Of a stretch of DNA of 40,519 bases, positions 7,539-16,906 are shown in pieces. The stretch is taken from assembly GCA_964558295.1 (NCBI GenBank), contig CAZLDQ010000023.1, positions 1 to 40,519 of the forward strand, written 5' to 3'. The notes under the pieces were generated by a model, which searched no databases, was not told where the DNA came from, and was given only the letters and a program-made list of their open reading frames with translations. Position 1 is the first letter of the stretch; each line of letters starts with the position of its first letter. The stretch is from JBDKTH01 sp964558295 (GTDB taxonomy: Bacteria > Planctomycetota > Planctomycetia > Pirellulales > Thermoguttaceae). The position numbers and the translations under genes are program-made.

Positions 7539-10500
7539 TTAGGCCGCCTCAGCCCCATCGTCTTCATCCTCGTCGAAGTCATCCTCGTCCAAGTCGTCCT
7601 CGAAGGAGTCGTCTTCATCACCCCAGGTCTCTTCTTCACCATCTTCCGCGGTGAAGAGATCCTCTTCGGCCTCCTCCTCGTCTTCCTCGCCAAAGAACGC
7701 TTCCTCGTCTTCGTCAAACGACTCGTCCAAGTCAGTTTCTTCTTCTTCCTTCTCTTCGAGGTCGAGTCCTTCGAATTCTTCCTCGTCGCTCGCTTCGTCA
7801 AAAATGACTTCCTCCCGTGCTTCGCCAGAATTCTCACCCCAGGGGGCTTTCCATGGGGCTAAACCCTTTTTCAGCGATTCCTCTTCCTCAGGGGCCTGCT
7901 CCTTGGAGGCTGACATTGGGCGAGCTTTGGGTTTTCGGGCCTCCCTGGACTTCTGCGATTTTCGCGGTTTGTGGGAGGGCGGCGTCTTGGCCGATTCATT
8001 GTCTGATCGCTTCGTTCGGCACGGTTCCTCGATGGCGGCAAGCGATTCCTGTGGAGGAGTCTCTGGCGCGGGCGAGGTGGGGACTTGAGCCGTCGGCACG
8101 GCTTGCGGAGGGGCGGAACGTTTTGACGCCCTCTTGGCCGGTTTCTCCATGGCAACCGTCGATACGATTCGCGGCGGGCTGCCTTGCCGCAATTCGGTCA
8201 CTTGGACCTGGAGGCTGGCAAACAGGTTCATGATGTGTTCATGGCATGAGAACACAAAGAGCTGGTGCCCGCTCTGGGCAAAATCGCACAAGACGCTTGC
8301 CGCGGCTTGTGCCCGATGCGTGTCGAAGTTCACGAGCACATCGTCGAGCACCATCGGTAAGGCCGCGCCGCGCCGGGCGTAGCTGTTCGTCAGGGCCATA
8401 CGCAAGGAGAGGAACAATTGTTCGCGGGTCCCCTGGGAGAGCAGGTCGATTGCCAACGGCTTGCCTTGGGCATCGTCAACCAGAAGCGAGTTTTCCCCCA
8501 ACGGCGTCCAGACCCGCCGATAGCGTCCTTCGGTCATGCGTTCCAGGTATTTTGAGGCCTCGCGCAGTGTCTCAGGTTGGCGTTCCTCTTCATAGGTCCG
8601 GCGAATCGACTGGAGCAGGCGGCTGGTAACCGCTAAGGTGCGCCAGCGATCGATTGCCTCTTCCAGCTTCTTGTCGATCATGCCCAGGGTGAGTTGACGC
8701 AAGGCCGGAGTGCGGTCGTCGACAAGGATCTTGATTTGCTCGTTCAAGCGGCCTCGCGATTCGAAGCGCTTTTCGAGTTGTGCTTCCGTCGCCTTCCATC
8801 GCTGTTCAAGTTGCTTGCGGCGCGCATCGAGCGTCTCCTTGGTCGCCCCTTGGAATTGTTCGCTGAGAACCTGCTCCGTGCAGCAGCCGGCGATGGCCGC
8901 CTCGAGTTCCCGAGTGAGAGCCTGTCGCTCGCGGTGGAGTTCGGCCGTATGTTCGATTTCGCTGACTCGTTGGAGGAGCGCATCTTCGTCAGTGACCCCT
9001 GCCTCGCGCAGGAGGGCTTTACGACGGCGACGAAGTCGATCGATCGCTGCCTCGTGTTTGATTCGCTTGCGTCGCAACTGCCGGGCTTGTTCTCGCAAGG
9101 CGTCGCGTCGTTTGCGGCGAGCCTCCTGGTCGTTCATTGCTTGGACGAGTTCGCGGATCTGCTCGATCGGCTCCTCGCTCTGAAGCGCTACACGGCAGTC
9201 GGAAGCCAGTTGCCGGATGCGGTTCTTCAATGCTTCCAGCTCATGGTTGCGTTGCTGGAATTCCTCGTAGCGCCGGTCGAGACGCCGCTGGGTATCGGCC
9301 ACATCGTCACACCGCATGACCAGATCACGAGCCTGTTTGGGGCTGAGATTCTGCGGCAGGCCTGCGTTGGTCAAGGCTTCACGCCAGCGCCGCAGAGCCG
9401 TGGCGAGCCCTTGCTCGGCTTGGCGCGCTCGTTCGGCGGCCGCCTCGGCCTCCTGCATTGCGGCTTGACGCTTGGCGTTTAAGGGGACAAGTTCTTCGAG
9501 TGCTGCGAGCTCTTTTTCGGCCGCCTGCAGTCGCATCGTCATCGGACCGCCGCCCTTGGGCAACTGTTCGTCGAGGACGTCGCGTTCCTGCTTGGCTTGC
9601 TTGAGCTGGAGTTGCAGCATATGAATCTGTTTCTGGCAGTCCTCCAGACGCTGCGCATTGGTTCGCTCGACGAGGAATTTCGTGGCCGCTGCGATCCCCG
9701 AGGCTGCCAGACCGATGAAGGCCAGTGGCCAGCCCCACGAGCCGAGGAGTGACGCCGGAACAAACAGGCCGGCCATCAACATGAGTAATCCCAAGACAAA
9801 CAGGCATCCGAGGCCGATCAACATCGGCATTGGCAGGAACTGACGTTCGAGGAGATGGCGGATTTGCTCCTCCAATTCGGTCTCGTACCGTCCCATCTGC
9901 TCGATTCGTTCATCGAGTTGTACCCGGCGACGGAGTTGGGTAACCAACGCCCCGGCGCGGTCCGCGGCTTGTGTCAGGTCGTTTTCTCCGCGAGCTTGCA
10001 AGGCCGCTTCGACCTGGGCGGCGAGTCTCTGGGCCGTTTCGCGGGCCGTCGCCATCTCTTGCTTGGCCTGGTCCAACTGGCGGCGATAGCGTCCTACCGC
10101 CTTGCCGGGGGAGCGTAGGACCGTCAGCGAACGCGAGGACAGCCCAGAGAATCCGCCGTTTCCTTTGTTGTCGAGGCCAAACCGCTGGTGGGCCGCGGTC
10201 ATTTGGGCCTCCAGCTGCCCGATCTCGGTCTCCAGTTCGGCAACCTGTTTTTCGAGCGTTGCGATCCAGCCTTCCTGGTCGTGGAGTGCTTCAATACGTG
10301 GGGCGAGACGCCACAGCACTTCGTTCAACTCCAACTCCGCCACTTCCAGACGCAGTTCCTCCTGCTGCCGCTTCAACTCGGCAACCGAGTCTTGGTGTCG
10401 CTTGAGCCGGTCGCCGACTTCTCCCAACCGTTCCAGGATCCGGTCAGGAACCGTTTCCACCGGGCCCAGAGCAGCCAACTGCGCGTCAAGGACTGTGCGC

Positions 10501-11258
10501 CGATGCCAGCGATCGAATTGGGCCAGAGCGATTTCAACGACGCGGGTTTGCTGGCGAAGCTGACGAGCGTCTTCCTCCAGACGTGCGGCTTCGCGATTGA
10601 TCTGATCGCGTTCCGCCGCCAAGCGGGCATAGCGACGGGTGTGGGTTTCTTGTTCCTCGATCTCGGCTCGGAGCTTTTCCCGCTGGGCCAAGAGTTGCAT
10701 CACCTGGCAGGGGCCGCCTTGTTGGTCGAGGAGCCGGTTCCGCGACGATTCCAGCTCGCGCATCACCTCGACCAGCGAAACCCGATCCAACCCGATGCTC
10801 AGGTTGTAGAGCATGGCAGCGGCCTCGGTGTCGCTGAGTGTGCCCAGCTCTTGGATGTCGCGGAGCCCGACGGCGAAGACGTTGTTAAAGATCGTCTCAT
10901 CAATGTTCGCCAGGAGCGTCTTCAGGAGGTGCTCTCCCTGACGTGTCCCGTCAGGGCCGATGATGGTGACGGCATCCGCATTGCCCGTCGTCGACGGATT
11001 GTTACGGCGGCTAAGCTGGAAGCGGCCGTTTGCCGTTGTCACATAGAGCGACCCGACGGAGCGGTCCTGTGCACCTGGCGGCAGGTAGCGGCGTCGGGTG
11101 GGCGAAAACCCATAGAGCATCGAACGGATAAATTCGAGGAGCGTCGTCTTGCCGGCTTCGTTCTGGCCGTAAAAGACGTTCAATCCTTCCGACAGGTTGT
11201 CGAGCTTCAGGTCGCTCCAAACGCCGAAACCGTCTACTTCCAGTGCTGTGATTCTCAC
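7539..11258 (-). CDS. YhaN-like AAA (SMC-type) ATPase with acidic tail
   Basis: This 1239-residue SMC/Rad50-like ATPase has Walker A GQNEAGKTT (31-39), long coiled coils interrupted by two hydrophobic segments (about 470-525) that look like transmembrane helices, then the C-terminal ATPase half with the signature LSQGTREQ and Walker B MVLDDVLVNFD. This architecture, with a membrane hairpin in the coiled coil, is that of YhaN rather than SbcC. After the ATPase core (about 1035) there is a Pro/Lys/Arg-rich linker and a very acidic Glu/Asp tail (about 1146-1239) absent from typical homologues. The GTG start overlaps the stop of the upstream phosphoesterase gene by 4 bp, so the two are translationally coupled and presumably form a complex in DNA processing or repair. 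Confidence 0.8.
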   Translation of the reverse strand: MRITALEVDGFGVWSDLKLDNLSEGLNVFYGQNEAGKTTLLEFIRSMLYGFSPTRRRYLPPGAQDRSVGSLYVTTANGRFQLSRRNNPSTTGNADAVTIIGPDGTRQGEHLLKTLLANIDETIFNNVFAVGLRDIQELGTLSDTEAAAMLYNLSIGLDRVSLVEVMRELESSRNRLLDQQGGPCQVMQLLAQREKLRAEIEEQETHTRRYARLAAERDQINREAARLEEDARQLRQQTRVVEIALAQFDRWHRRTVLDAQLAALGPVETVPDRILERLGEVGDRLKRHQDSVAELKRQQEELRLEVAELELNEVLWRLAPRIEALHDQEGWIATLEKQVAELETEIGQLEAQMTAAHQRFGLDNKGNGGFSGLSSRSLTVLRSPGKAVGRYRRQLDQAKQEMATARETAQRLAAQVEAALQARGENDLTQAADRAGALVTQLRRRVQLDERIEQMGRYETELEEQIRHLLERQFLPMPMLIGLGCLFVLGLLMLMAGLFVPASLLGSWGWPLAFIGLAASGIAAATKFLVERTNAQRLEDCQKQIHMLQLQLKQAKQERDVLDEQLPKGGGPMTMRLQAAEKELAALEELVPLNAKRQAAMQEAEAAAERARQAEQGLATALRRWREALTNAGLPQNLSPKQARDLVMRCDDVADTQRRLDRRYEEFQQRNHELEALKNRIRQLASDCRVALQSEEPIEQIRELVQAMNDQEARRKRRDALREQARQLRRKRIKHEAAIDRLRRRRKALLREAGVTDEDALLQRVSEIEHTAELHRERQALTRELEAAIAGCCTEQVLSEQFQGATKETLDARRKQLEQRWKATEAQLEKRFESRGRLNEQIKILVDDRTPALRQLTLGMIDKKLEEAIDRWRTLAVTSRLLQSIRRTYEEERQPETLREASKYLERMTEGRYRRVWTPLGENSLLVDDAQGKPLAIDLLSQGTREQLFLSLRMALTNSYARRGAALPMVLDDVLVNFDTHRAQAAASVLCDFAQSGHQLFVFSCHEHIMNLFASLQVQVTELRQGSPPRIVSTVAMEKPAKRASKRSAPPQAVPTAQVPTSPAPETPPQESLAAIEEPCRTKRSDNESAKTPPSHKPRKSQKSREARKPKARPMSASKEQAPEEEESLKKGLAPWKAPWGENSGEAREEVIFDEASDEEEFEGLDLEEKEEEETDLDESFDEDEEAFFGEEDEEEAEEDLFTAEDGEEETWGDEDDSFEDDLDEDDFDEDEDDGAEAA

Positions 11259-12487
11259 GATTGGGGTTCCTCCCCGCTTAACAGGTCGACGCCCAAAAGA
11301 GCCGCTTCCCGCAGCACCCGTTCGCGAAGGGCCGGTTCCGACAGATTGGCGGCAACGCCAAGGATGCCGGCTTGATGCTGGTCCGACAGATACGCTTCTA
11401 GTTCCAGGGATTTATCGGGATTCATCTGGTAGTGACGCAATTCCCGCAGAAAATCGCCGCAGATGGTTTGCTGCTCATACCACTCCGGCGAAAAGGCCGT
11501 TTGTGCATCGATGTCTAACGAGAGGCTCCAGGCTGCCGGAGTGCGGAATCCGTACTCCTTGCGCAAGGAGCCGAGTAGCTCGGCTGCCAGGCCTTCTCGA
11601 CGCAGTTGGACAGATAGCGGCCCCCCTCCGGCAATCGTCCAGCCGATCAGGAACGTCTGCGAGGGGTGGGATTCCAGCAGCATTTGCAGCCGTTCGGTCA
11701 ATCGAGTCTCCAGATCCTGCCGGGTGGCCGTTGGGGTCAACTCGATGCGTTCACGGTGGCAGCGGATCACATCGGTTGGTACGAACGTGGTCCGAGGATT
11801 GCCCTGCGGGTCGACATGGACGAGCGTGCAACCGTGAGGACCGCAGGCCTCCGGATGGCGACTCTGGGGACTACCGGGCCGGTGGGCAAGGCAGGGGGCC
11901 GTGAACAGATTCTGCCGGGAACGCCCGCCGCCCAGAGCCCAGTAGTGAATTCCTCGCGGCTTCATCGCCTCAACGTCTGCGAGATCGTGAACCACGGCGA
12001 TGGTGAACAGTCCGGACGGATCGGGATCGAAGTCTGAGGGCTGGAGCGTCCGTCCTTGACCGCGACTAGCGCCGACGAGCCGGACCAGTGGGACGGATTC
12101 CCGCTGATAGACGTATTCATGCGGCCGACCACAGGGAAATACATGCACGTTTTCCGGGAGGCGGACGACCGAGGGCCACGTATCCGGAGGATCGATCGTG
12201 CCCCCTGCCCAATAGACCGGAATGTCACGCTCGGCCAGGCGGCCGAATTGTTCAGCAAGGGCCAAAGGACCGCGAGGGCCGGTCAACTGCGGATCGAGCA
12301 GATTGCCGGAAAGGACGAGGAAGTCGGCTTCTTCGCCCAAAACGGTGTCAATCACCCGCTCGACCGCTTGGTAAGGGGCATCGATCAACGTGTCCCGGAG
12401 ATGATCCGGGACATCGCTTAGCCCAGCCAGCGGTTGTTCGAGGTGGAAGTCGGCCGCATGGACAAATCGGAACGGCCATTGCGACAT
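11255..12487 (-). CDS. YhaO/Mre11-like phosphoesterase, metal site degenerate
   Basis: This 410-residue protein has the calcineurin-like phosphoesterase layout of SbcD/YhaO. Motif I is intact (HAADFHL, Asp13 and His15). The usual GD of motif II is GN (Asn62, in GNLLD), the GNHD motif is GTID (residues 96-99), and the late GHxH motif is replaced by ALGGGRS (184-190). The PGSPQ strand and following VHVDPQG (223-229), typical of the end of this domain, are present. Most metal ligands are therefore gone and nuclease activity is doubtful; the protein may be a structural partner of the downstream ATPase, with which it overlaps by 4 bp. A clear ribosome site (AAGGAGG) precedes the ATG. Confidence 0.75.
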   Translation of the reverse strand: MSQWPFRFVHAADFHLEQPLAGLSDVPDHLRDTLIDAPYQAVERVIDTVLGEEADFLVLSGNLLDPQLTGPRGPLALAEQFGRLAERDIPVYWAGGTIDPPDTWPSVVRLPENVHVFPCGRPHEYVYQRESVPLVRLVGASRGQGRTLQPSDFDPDPSGLFTIAVVHDLADVEAMKPRGIHYWALGGGRSRQNLFTAPCLAHRPGSPQSRHPEACGPHGCTLVHVDPQGNPRTTFVPTDVIRCHRERIELTPTATRQDLETRLTERLQMLLESHPSQTFLIGWTIAGGGPLSVQLRREGLAAELLGSLRKEYGFRTPAAWSLSLDIDAQTAFSPEWYEQQTICGDFLRELRHYQMNPDKSLELEAYLSDQHQAGILGVAANLSEPALRERVLREAALLGVDLLSGEEPQS

Positions 12488-12564
12488 GGGGAGCCTCCTT
12501 GCTCACGGAATGCGGGCTCGGCGGCGAGCTCCGGCGGTTCTCAATCCATAAGGAGCCCACCAAG

Positions 12565-12583
12565 TTGCGTAGTCTATACGCAA
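12565..12583. promoter_or_regulatory. Palindrome upstream of the YhaO/YhaN-like operon
   Basis: Two perfect 7-bp arms (12565-12571 and 12577-12583) are separated by 5 bp, about 78 bp upstream of the phosphoesterase start and beyond the helicase stop. Its size and place fit a dimeric repressor site. It lacks the CTGT...ACAG of an E. coli-type LexA box. A TATAGA-like -10 on the minus strand overlaps it, but no convincing -35 was found. Confidence 0.35.
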
Positions 12584-12630
12584 TTGACGAATCGTCCTAC
12601 AGCGATTCTGAGGAGAAGGAGGGGAGGGGC

Positions 12631-14691
12631 TTACTTCCGAGGAGGGGTGGCTTGGCGACTTGCGGGGGCTCGCTTTGAACCCTGGGTCGGTTTGCCCGGC
12701 TTCGTGGATTGGAGCGGTTTGCTTGCCCTGGACGATTTAGGGCGCTGTTGCTTGATGGCCGCGGCGTAATTGGGGTTCTCGGCTTGACCGGTCAGTTCAT
12801 ACAGGAAACGGCTGGGAATCGTAGGATGCGGCTTCCCCCATTTACGGCGGCTCAAGGCCAGCGAAAGCGTGAGACGCTTCTGTGCCCGGGTCACCCCCAC
12901 ATAGCAGAGCCGGCGTTCCTCGTCAATGGCCGATTCGTCGGCTTCCACTGAGCGGCGATGGGGCAAGACCCCTTCTTCCATCCCCACCATGTAGACCTCG
13001 GCAAACTCCAGGCCTTTGGCCGCATGGAGCGTCATCAGGACGATAGCGTTCTTGGCCAGCATCGTCTCCTTGTCGTCGTCGCCGGGAGGCGTCAGGGCGA
13101 CTTCCTGGAGAAACCCGGCCATTGTCGGCTCGGGGGATCGATCGCAGTAGCCTGCCAGGGCATTGATCACTTCTTCGACTGCGGCCCAACGGGAGTCGCG
13201 GTCTTCTTGTTCTGTGTAGAGCCGGGCCAATTCGTTCTTGTAGCCAATCTCATGGATCAAAGCCCGGGCTACGTCGACGGGGGCTTGGTGGTTCAGTTGC
13301 TCGCGGTATCGGGTGATCAGCTTGCAGAACTTCTCGATGCCGGCAATCGCAGGGGCGGGGAGATTCTCCAACTTCCTGGCCTCCGGAAGTGTCTCCCAAA
13401 TGGGCACACCTTGCCGCACCGCGCTTTCCAGCAGACGGGTCACCGTTGCCTGGCCGATGCCCCGTGCGGGCGTGTTGATCACACGCAGAATTGAGACTTC
13501 ATCCCGGGGGTTGGCCAGCACCTTCAGATAGGCCAGGATGTCCCTCACTTCTTTGCGGTCGTAAAACGAGGTGCCTCCGACTAATACATACGGTAGCTTG
13601 GCCCGGCGAAGCTCCAGCTCGAAAGCTCGCGGTTGCTCGTTGGTGCGGAAGAGGATCGCAAACTCGCGAGGCTGACGGATATTGGCATGAATCCGCGACG
13701 AAATCTCCTCGACCACAGTCTTGGCCTCGGTCTCTTCGTTTTCGAACTGCAAAATTCGGGGCGGCTCCCCACGGAAGGTCGCTTGGAGGACCTTCTGATG
13801 GCGAATTTTGTTGAAGGCGATCAGCCGGTTTGCCCAGGTGATGATCTCGTAGGTGGAGCGGTAGTTGGTCTCCAACCAGACAACCTTGGCCTCCGGCCAA
13901 TCCTTCTTGAAGTTGAGAATATGGGTTACTTCGGCGCCTCGCCAACCATAGATCGACTGGTCGTCGTCTCCCACCACGCAGAGATTACGATGCCCTTCGG
14001 CTAAGGCTTTGACGATCCGGTACTGGCTGCCGTTGGTGTCTTGATATTCATCGATCAGCAGATGGTCGAATCGGGCGGCCTCCTGGCGGCGGACCTCGGG
14101 ATATTCGGCGAACAATTGTTCGGTGCACAATAGCAGGTCGTCAAAGTCCAGGGCTCCGGATGCCTTCAGCGTTTTTTGGTAGCGGCGGTAAGCGATCGAG
14201 CCGAGATGCTCTTTATCGGTTTTGGCGAGCGAGGCGGCCTGCTCGGGATGGATCGAGGCTGTCTTCCAGCGGCTGATCAGGTTGAGCAACTCGCCGGGAC
14301 GCAGGGCGGTTTCGGGGACGCGGATCTCCCGCAACGCCGACCGGGCCACGCTCTCCTGGTCTCCCTGATCATAGATCGCGAAACTCGTGGGATAGCCCAG
14401 GTGGTTGATGTTGCGACGCAGAATGCGAACACAAAGCGAGTGGAACGTGGAGATCTCGGGCTTCTCTTCGCGTTTCTTACCGAGCAGCGAGGTCACACGT
14501 TCCTGCATCTCGCCGGCGGCTTTGTTCGTGAAGGTGACGGCGAGGATTCGCTCCGGACGGACGCGGTGGCGGATCAGGTTGGCAATCCGAAAGGTGACCA
14601 CGCGCGTCTTGCCTGTTCCCGCCCCGGCGAGGACCAGGAGGGGGCCGGAAAGGGTGTGAACGGCGTCAAGCTGAGGTGGGTTCAAATCCAT
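12631..14691 (-). CDS. UvrD/PcrA/Rep-type ATP-dependent DNA helicase
   Basis: The 686-residue superfamily 1A 3'-5' helicase carries all hallmark motifs in order: Q-motif LNPPQLDAV (N-terminus), Walker A GAGTGKT, TFTNKAAGEM, Walker B IDEYQDTN, GDDDQSIYGWRGAE, ETNYRST, TLHAAKGLEF and VGVTRAQKRL. Length and motifs fit PcrA/UvrD, which unwind DNA in repair and replication restart. A C-terminal ~45-residue extension rich in Lys/Ser/Pro replaces the usual short tail. The ATG start places the Q-motif at residue 3. It is transcribed in the same direction as the YhaO/YhaN-like pair, 143 bp upstream of it, and could be co-transcribed. Confidence 0.92.
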   Translation of the reverse strand: MDLNPPQLDAVHTLSGPLLVLAGAGTGKTRVVTFRIANLIRHRVRPERILAVTFTNKAAGEMQERVTSLLGKKREEKPEISTFHSLCVRILRRNINHLGYPTSFAIYDQGDQESVARSALREIRVPETALRPGELLNLISRWKTASIHPEQAASLAKTDKEHLGSIAYRRYQKTLKASGALDFDDLLLCTEQLFAEYPEVRRQEAARFDHLLIDEYQDTNGSQYRIVKALAEGHRNLCVVGDDDQSIYGWRGAEVTHILNFKKDWPEAKVVWLETNYRSTYEIITWANRLIAFNKIRHQKVLQATFRGEPPRILQFENEETEAKTVVEEISSRIHANIRQPREFAILFRTNEQPRAFELELRRAKLPYVLVGGTSFYDRKEVRDILAYLKVLANPRDEVSILRVINTPARGIGQATVTRLLESAVRQGVPIWETLPEARKLENLPAPAIAGIEKFCKLITRYREQLNHQAPVDVARALIHEIGYKNELARLYTEQEDRDSRWAAVEEVINALAGYCDRSPEPTMAGFLQEVALTPPGDDDKETMLAKNAIVLMTLHAAKGLEFAEVYMVGMEEGVLPHRRSVEADESAIDEERRLCYVGVTRAQKRLTLSLALSRRKWGKPHPTIPSRFLYELTGQAENPNYAAAIKQQRPKSSRASKPLQSTKPGKPTQGSKRAPASRQATPPRK

Positions 14692-14805
14692 GGTGGCCGC
14701 AACGAGGCAAGATTTCCGCCCGGCAGTGGGGGCGATCGGAGCAAGCTATTGATCGTAAATTGCTGGAAACGCTAGCGGAAGGGGACCCTCGAACGGGAGC
14801 CGACC

Positions 14806-14834
14806 TTGCAGGTTCTCCAGCAGGGTCTTATACT
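14806..14834 (+). promoter_or_regulatory. Candidate sigma-70 promoter for the TPR membrane protein
   Basis: TTGCAG (14806-14811) and TATACT (14829-14834) are separated by exactly 17 bp. This would start transcription about 70 nt before the ATG at 14911. Nothing else in the divergent region between helicase and TPR genes competes with it. Planctomycete promoters are poorly defined, so this remains a sequence match. Confidence 0.45.
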
Positions 14835-14910
14835 TCATGGTTTGTTGTCTATAACCTCGGCATGGCCGCTGGGGTGAGTTGATCGGCAAACTCAAAAGGT
14901 ACCGAGGATT

Positions 14911-15807
14911 ATGAAAAGCGAAGAACGCCACAGGCTGCAAGAAAACGTGTTGGCGAAGTCGCTCAAGGGCGTTGTGGAAGCTATCACCCCTTATGCCAAT
15001 GCCATTCTGGCAGTCATCCTGCTAGGGGTCGTCCTGCTTGGCGTCTGGAAGTGGTGGCAGACGCAGAGTGCCCATGCGGCCGCCAGCGCCTGGGAGGATC
15101 TGTACACTGCCATGGCAGCAAACGATACGGCTGCCCTTGATCGGGTCATGGAACAGAATCCGGGGACAGAAGTCGCTTCCTGGGCCGCCATTCTCACAGG
15201 CGATATGCACTTGACCTCCGGGTGTCAGGATTTGTTCACCAATAAGGCGACCGCCGGGCAACAGCTTCGCAAAGCCGTGGATAAGTACATGAAGGTCCGC
15301 AGCGAGAGCCGTACCCCCGCGCTTCGTGAGCGGGCCACCTACGGCCTTGGCCGAGCCTACGAGGCCCTATGTGGTACCCGTCAGTCTGAGGGGGAGATGA
15401 ACAAGGCGGTGCAGGCTTACGAAGAGGTCGTCAAGAACTGGCCCAAGGAGACGTATGCCGGAGCCGCCTCGCAACGCTTGGCAGATTTGAAGGAAGCGAA
15501 AACAAAAGAGTTCTACGACAAGTTTGCCCAATACGATCCGCAGCCCGCCTTCACTCCGGCTAGTCCTGGTCAGCCGTTGTTCGACTCGAAAAGCCTGCCG
15601 GAGGGGGGGGCGGTTCCCGATTTCTCCAAGCTGATGAACGAAGGGGGCAAGAGCGATAAGGAGGCGGCCAAGCCAGAAGTGGATGCCGCCAAGCCGGCGG
15701 CGGATGACGCCAAGTCTCCCGCCCCCGAAACCAAGGGCACTGCGATCCCGGAAAAAGAGGCCAAGCCTGCGGAAACGGCGCCTGCGAAAGCCGACGACAA
15801 GAAATAG
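14911..15807 (+). CDS. YfgM-like tetratricopeptide membrane protein
   Basis: The protein has 298 residues. A short cytoplasmic N-terminus (1-27) is followed by one transmembrane helix (about 28-48, AILAVILLGVVLLGVWKW) and then a periplasmic helical domain with TPR-like repeats (about 58-200). The ERATYGLGRAYEALCG and AVQAYEEVVKNWP helices are typical of the YfgM/TPR_21 type. The last ~80 residues are low-complexity Lys/Ala/Pro/Glu. YfgM-type proteins assist the Sec translocon and chaperones at the inner membrane; this role is inferred from architecture. A GAGG ribosome site precedes the ATG. The next gene, an RNA pseudouridine synthase, starts 100 bp downstream on the same strand. Confidence 0.65.
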   Translation: MKSEERHRLQENVLAKSLKGVVEAITPYANAILAVILLGVVLLGVWKWWQTQSAHAAASAWEDLYTAMAANDTAALDRVMEQNPGTEVASWAAILTGDMHLTSGCQDLFTNKATAGQQLRKAVDKYMKVRSESRTPALRERATYGLGRAYEALCGTRQSEGEMNKAVQAYEEVVKNWPKETYAGAASQRLADLKEAKTKEFYDKFAQYDPQPAFTPASPGQPLFDSKSLPEGGAVPDFSKLMNEGGKSDKEAAKPEVDAAKPAADDAKSPAPETKGTAIPEKEAKPAETAPAKADDKK

Positions 15808-15907
15808 CTCCGGTGAGTGCCGGGATTCCGATTCAACACGCGACCGGTGAGCTTGTCCATGTGGGCGATCACCGGTCGTTGTTTTATGTGTTCAAACCTG
15901 CGAGAGT

Positions 15908-16906
15908 ATGGCGTCCCAAGAACTCAACCTGTCCTCGGAGCCCAGCGAGCTCATTGTCCAGCCGACGGAGGCCGGTTGGCGCTTGGACCAGTTCTTGGCG
16001 CATTACTTTCCCAAGTACAGCCGGGTCCACTTGCGTCGCGTCATTACCGCCGGCGGGACGAAGATCGACGGCCAGGGAGGCAAGCCCTCTTATCGGCTCA
16101 AAGCCGGACAACGTGTCTGGATTGTGCTGCCCGAGATTCCACGCGAGGCACCCCAGCCCGAAGAGATCCCTTTGGAGATCCTCTATGAAGACGACTGGCT
16201 GGCGGCGATTAACAAACCGCCGGCGATGGTGGTTCATCCGGCGCGTGGGCATTGGTCAGGAACGTTGGCCAGTGCGCTCCAGCACCATTTCGGTGGGAAG
16301 CTAAGCTCCCTCGGCGGTCCCACTCGCCCAGGGATTGTTCATCGGCTCGATCGCGATACGAGCGGTGTGATCCTCGTAGCCAAGAACGATCAGGCCCATG
16401 GAAACCTGGGCGTCCAGTTCGAATCCCGAACAATCCAGAAACAATACTATGCCTTGGTCGCCGGCAATCCGCAGCGCGACCGTGACGTGATCGATCTTCC
16501 GATCGGGATGCATCCGACTCACCGCGAAAAGATGGCGATTCGCCGCGACGATCCGTCAAGCCGCGAGGCGAGGACGTTCTACGAGGTGGTCGAGCGGTTT
16601 GACGGTTTTGCGGCCGTGGCCGTTTCACCGAAGACCGGCCGCACGCACCAGATCCGCGTTCACCTGGACCACATCGGTTGCCCCGTGTTATGCGACAAAC
16701 AGTATGGCGGCCGATCACAGATTACCCGCGGCGAGATCCGCCGCGATCCGAGCGACACGTTCGTGCTCATGGATCGTCAGGCCCTACACGCCCAGCGAAT
16801 CCACTTCTTGCACCCGGCGACCGGCGAGCCGATCGAAATCGAAGCTCCACTTCCTCAGGACATGATCTCGCTGCTTGACGAACTGCGGGCCTATCGGCAG
16901 TTGTAG
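15908..16906 (+). CDS. RluA/RluD-family RNA pseudouridine synthase
   Basis: This 332-residue protein has an S4 RNA-binding domain (about 18-80, with RLDQFLAHYFPKYSRVHLRR) followed by the pseudouridine synthase domain. Motif II, HRLDRDTSG, contains the catalytic Asp148, and the later KTGRTHQIRVHL motif is intact. Such enzymes isomerise uridines in 23S rRNA; RluD modifies the helix 69 loop. S4 plus length fits RluD/YlyB-like proteins, but the exact site cannot be assigned from sequence alone. The ATG follows a weak ribosome site. The gene has the same orientation as the TPR membrane gene upstream. Confidence 0.9.
   Translation: MASQELNLSSEPSELIVQPTEAGWRLDQFLAHYFPKYSRVHLRRVITAGGTKIDGQGGKPSYRLKAGQRVWIVLPEIPREAPQPEEIPLEILYEDDWLAAINKPPAMVVHPARGHWSGTLASALQHHFGGKLSSLGGPTRPGIVHRLDRDTSGVILVAKNDQAHGNLGVQFESRTIQKQYYALVAGNPQRDRDVIDLPIGMHPTHREKMAIRRDDPSSREARTFYEVVERFDGFAAVAVSPKTGRTHQIRVHLDHIGCPVLCDKQYGGRSQITRGEIRRDPSDTFVLMDRQALHAQRIHFLHPATGEPIEIEAPLPQDMISLLDELRAYRQL

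Noticed and set aside
10188..11375. A 395-codon open frame on the plus strand
   Set aside because: Antisense to the YhaN-like ATPase, whose Walker motifs and coiled coils settle the coding strand.
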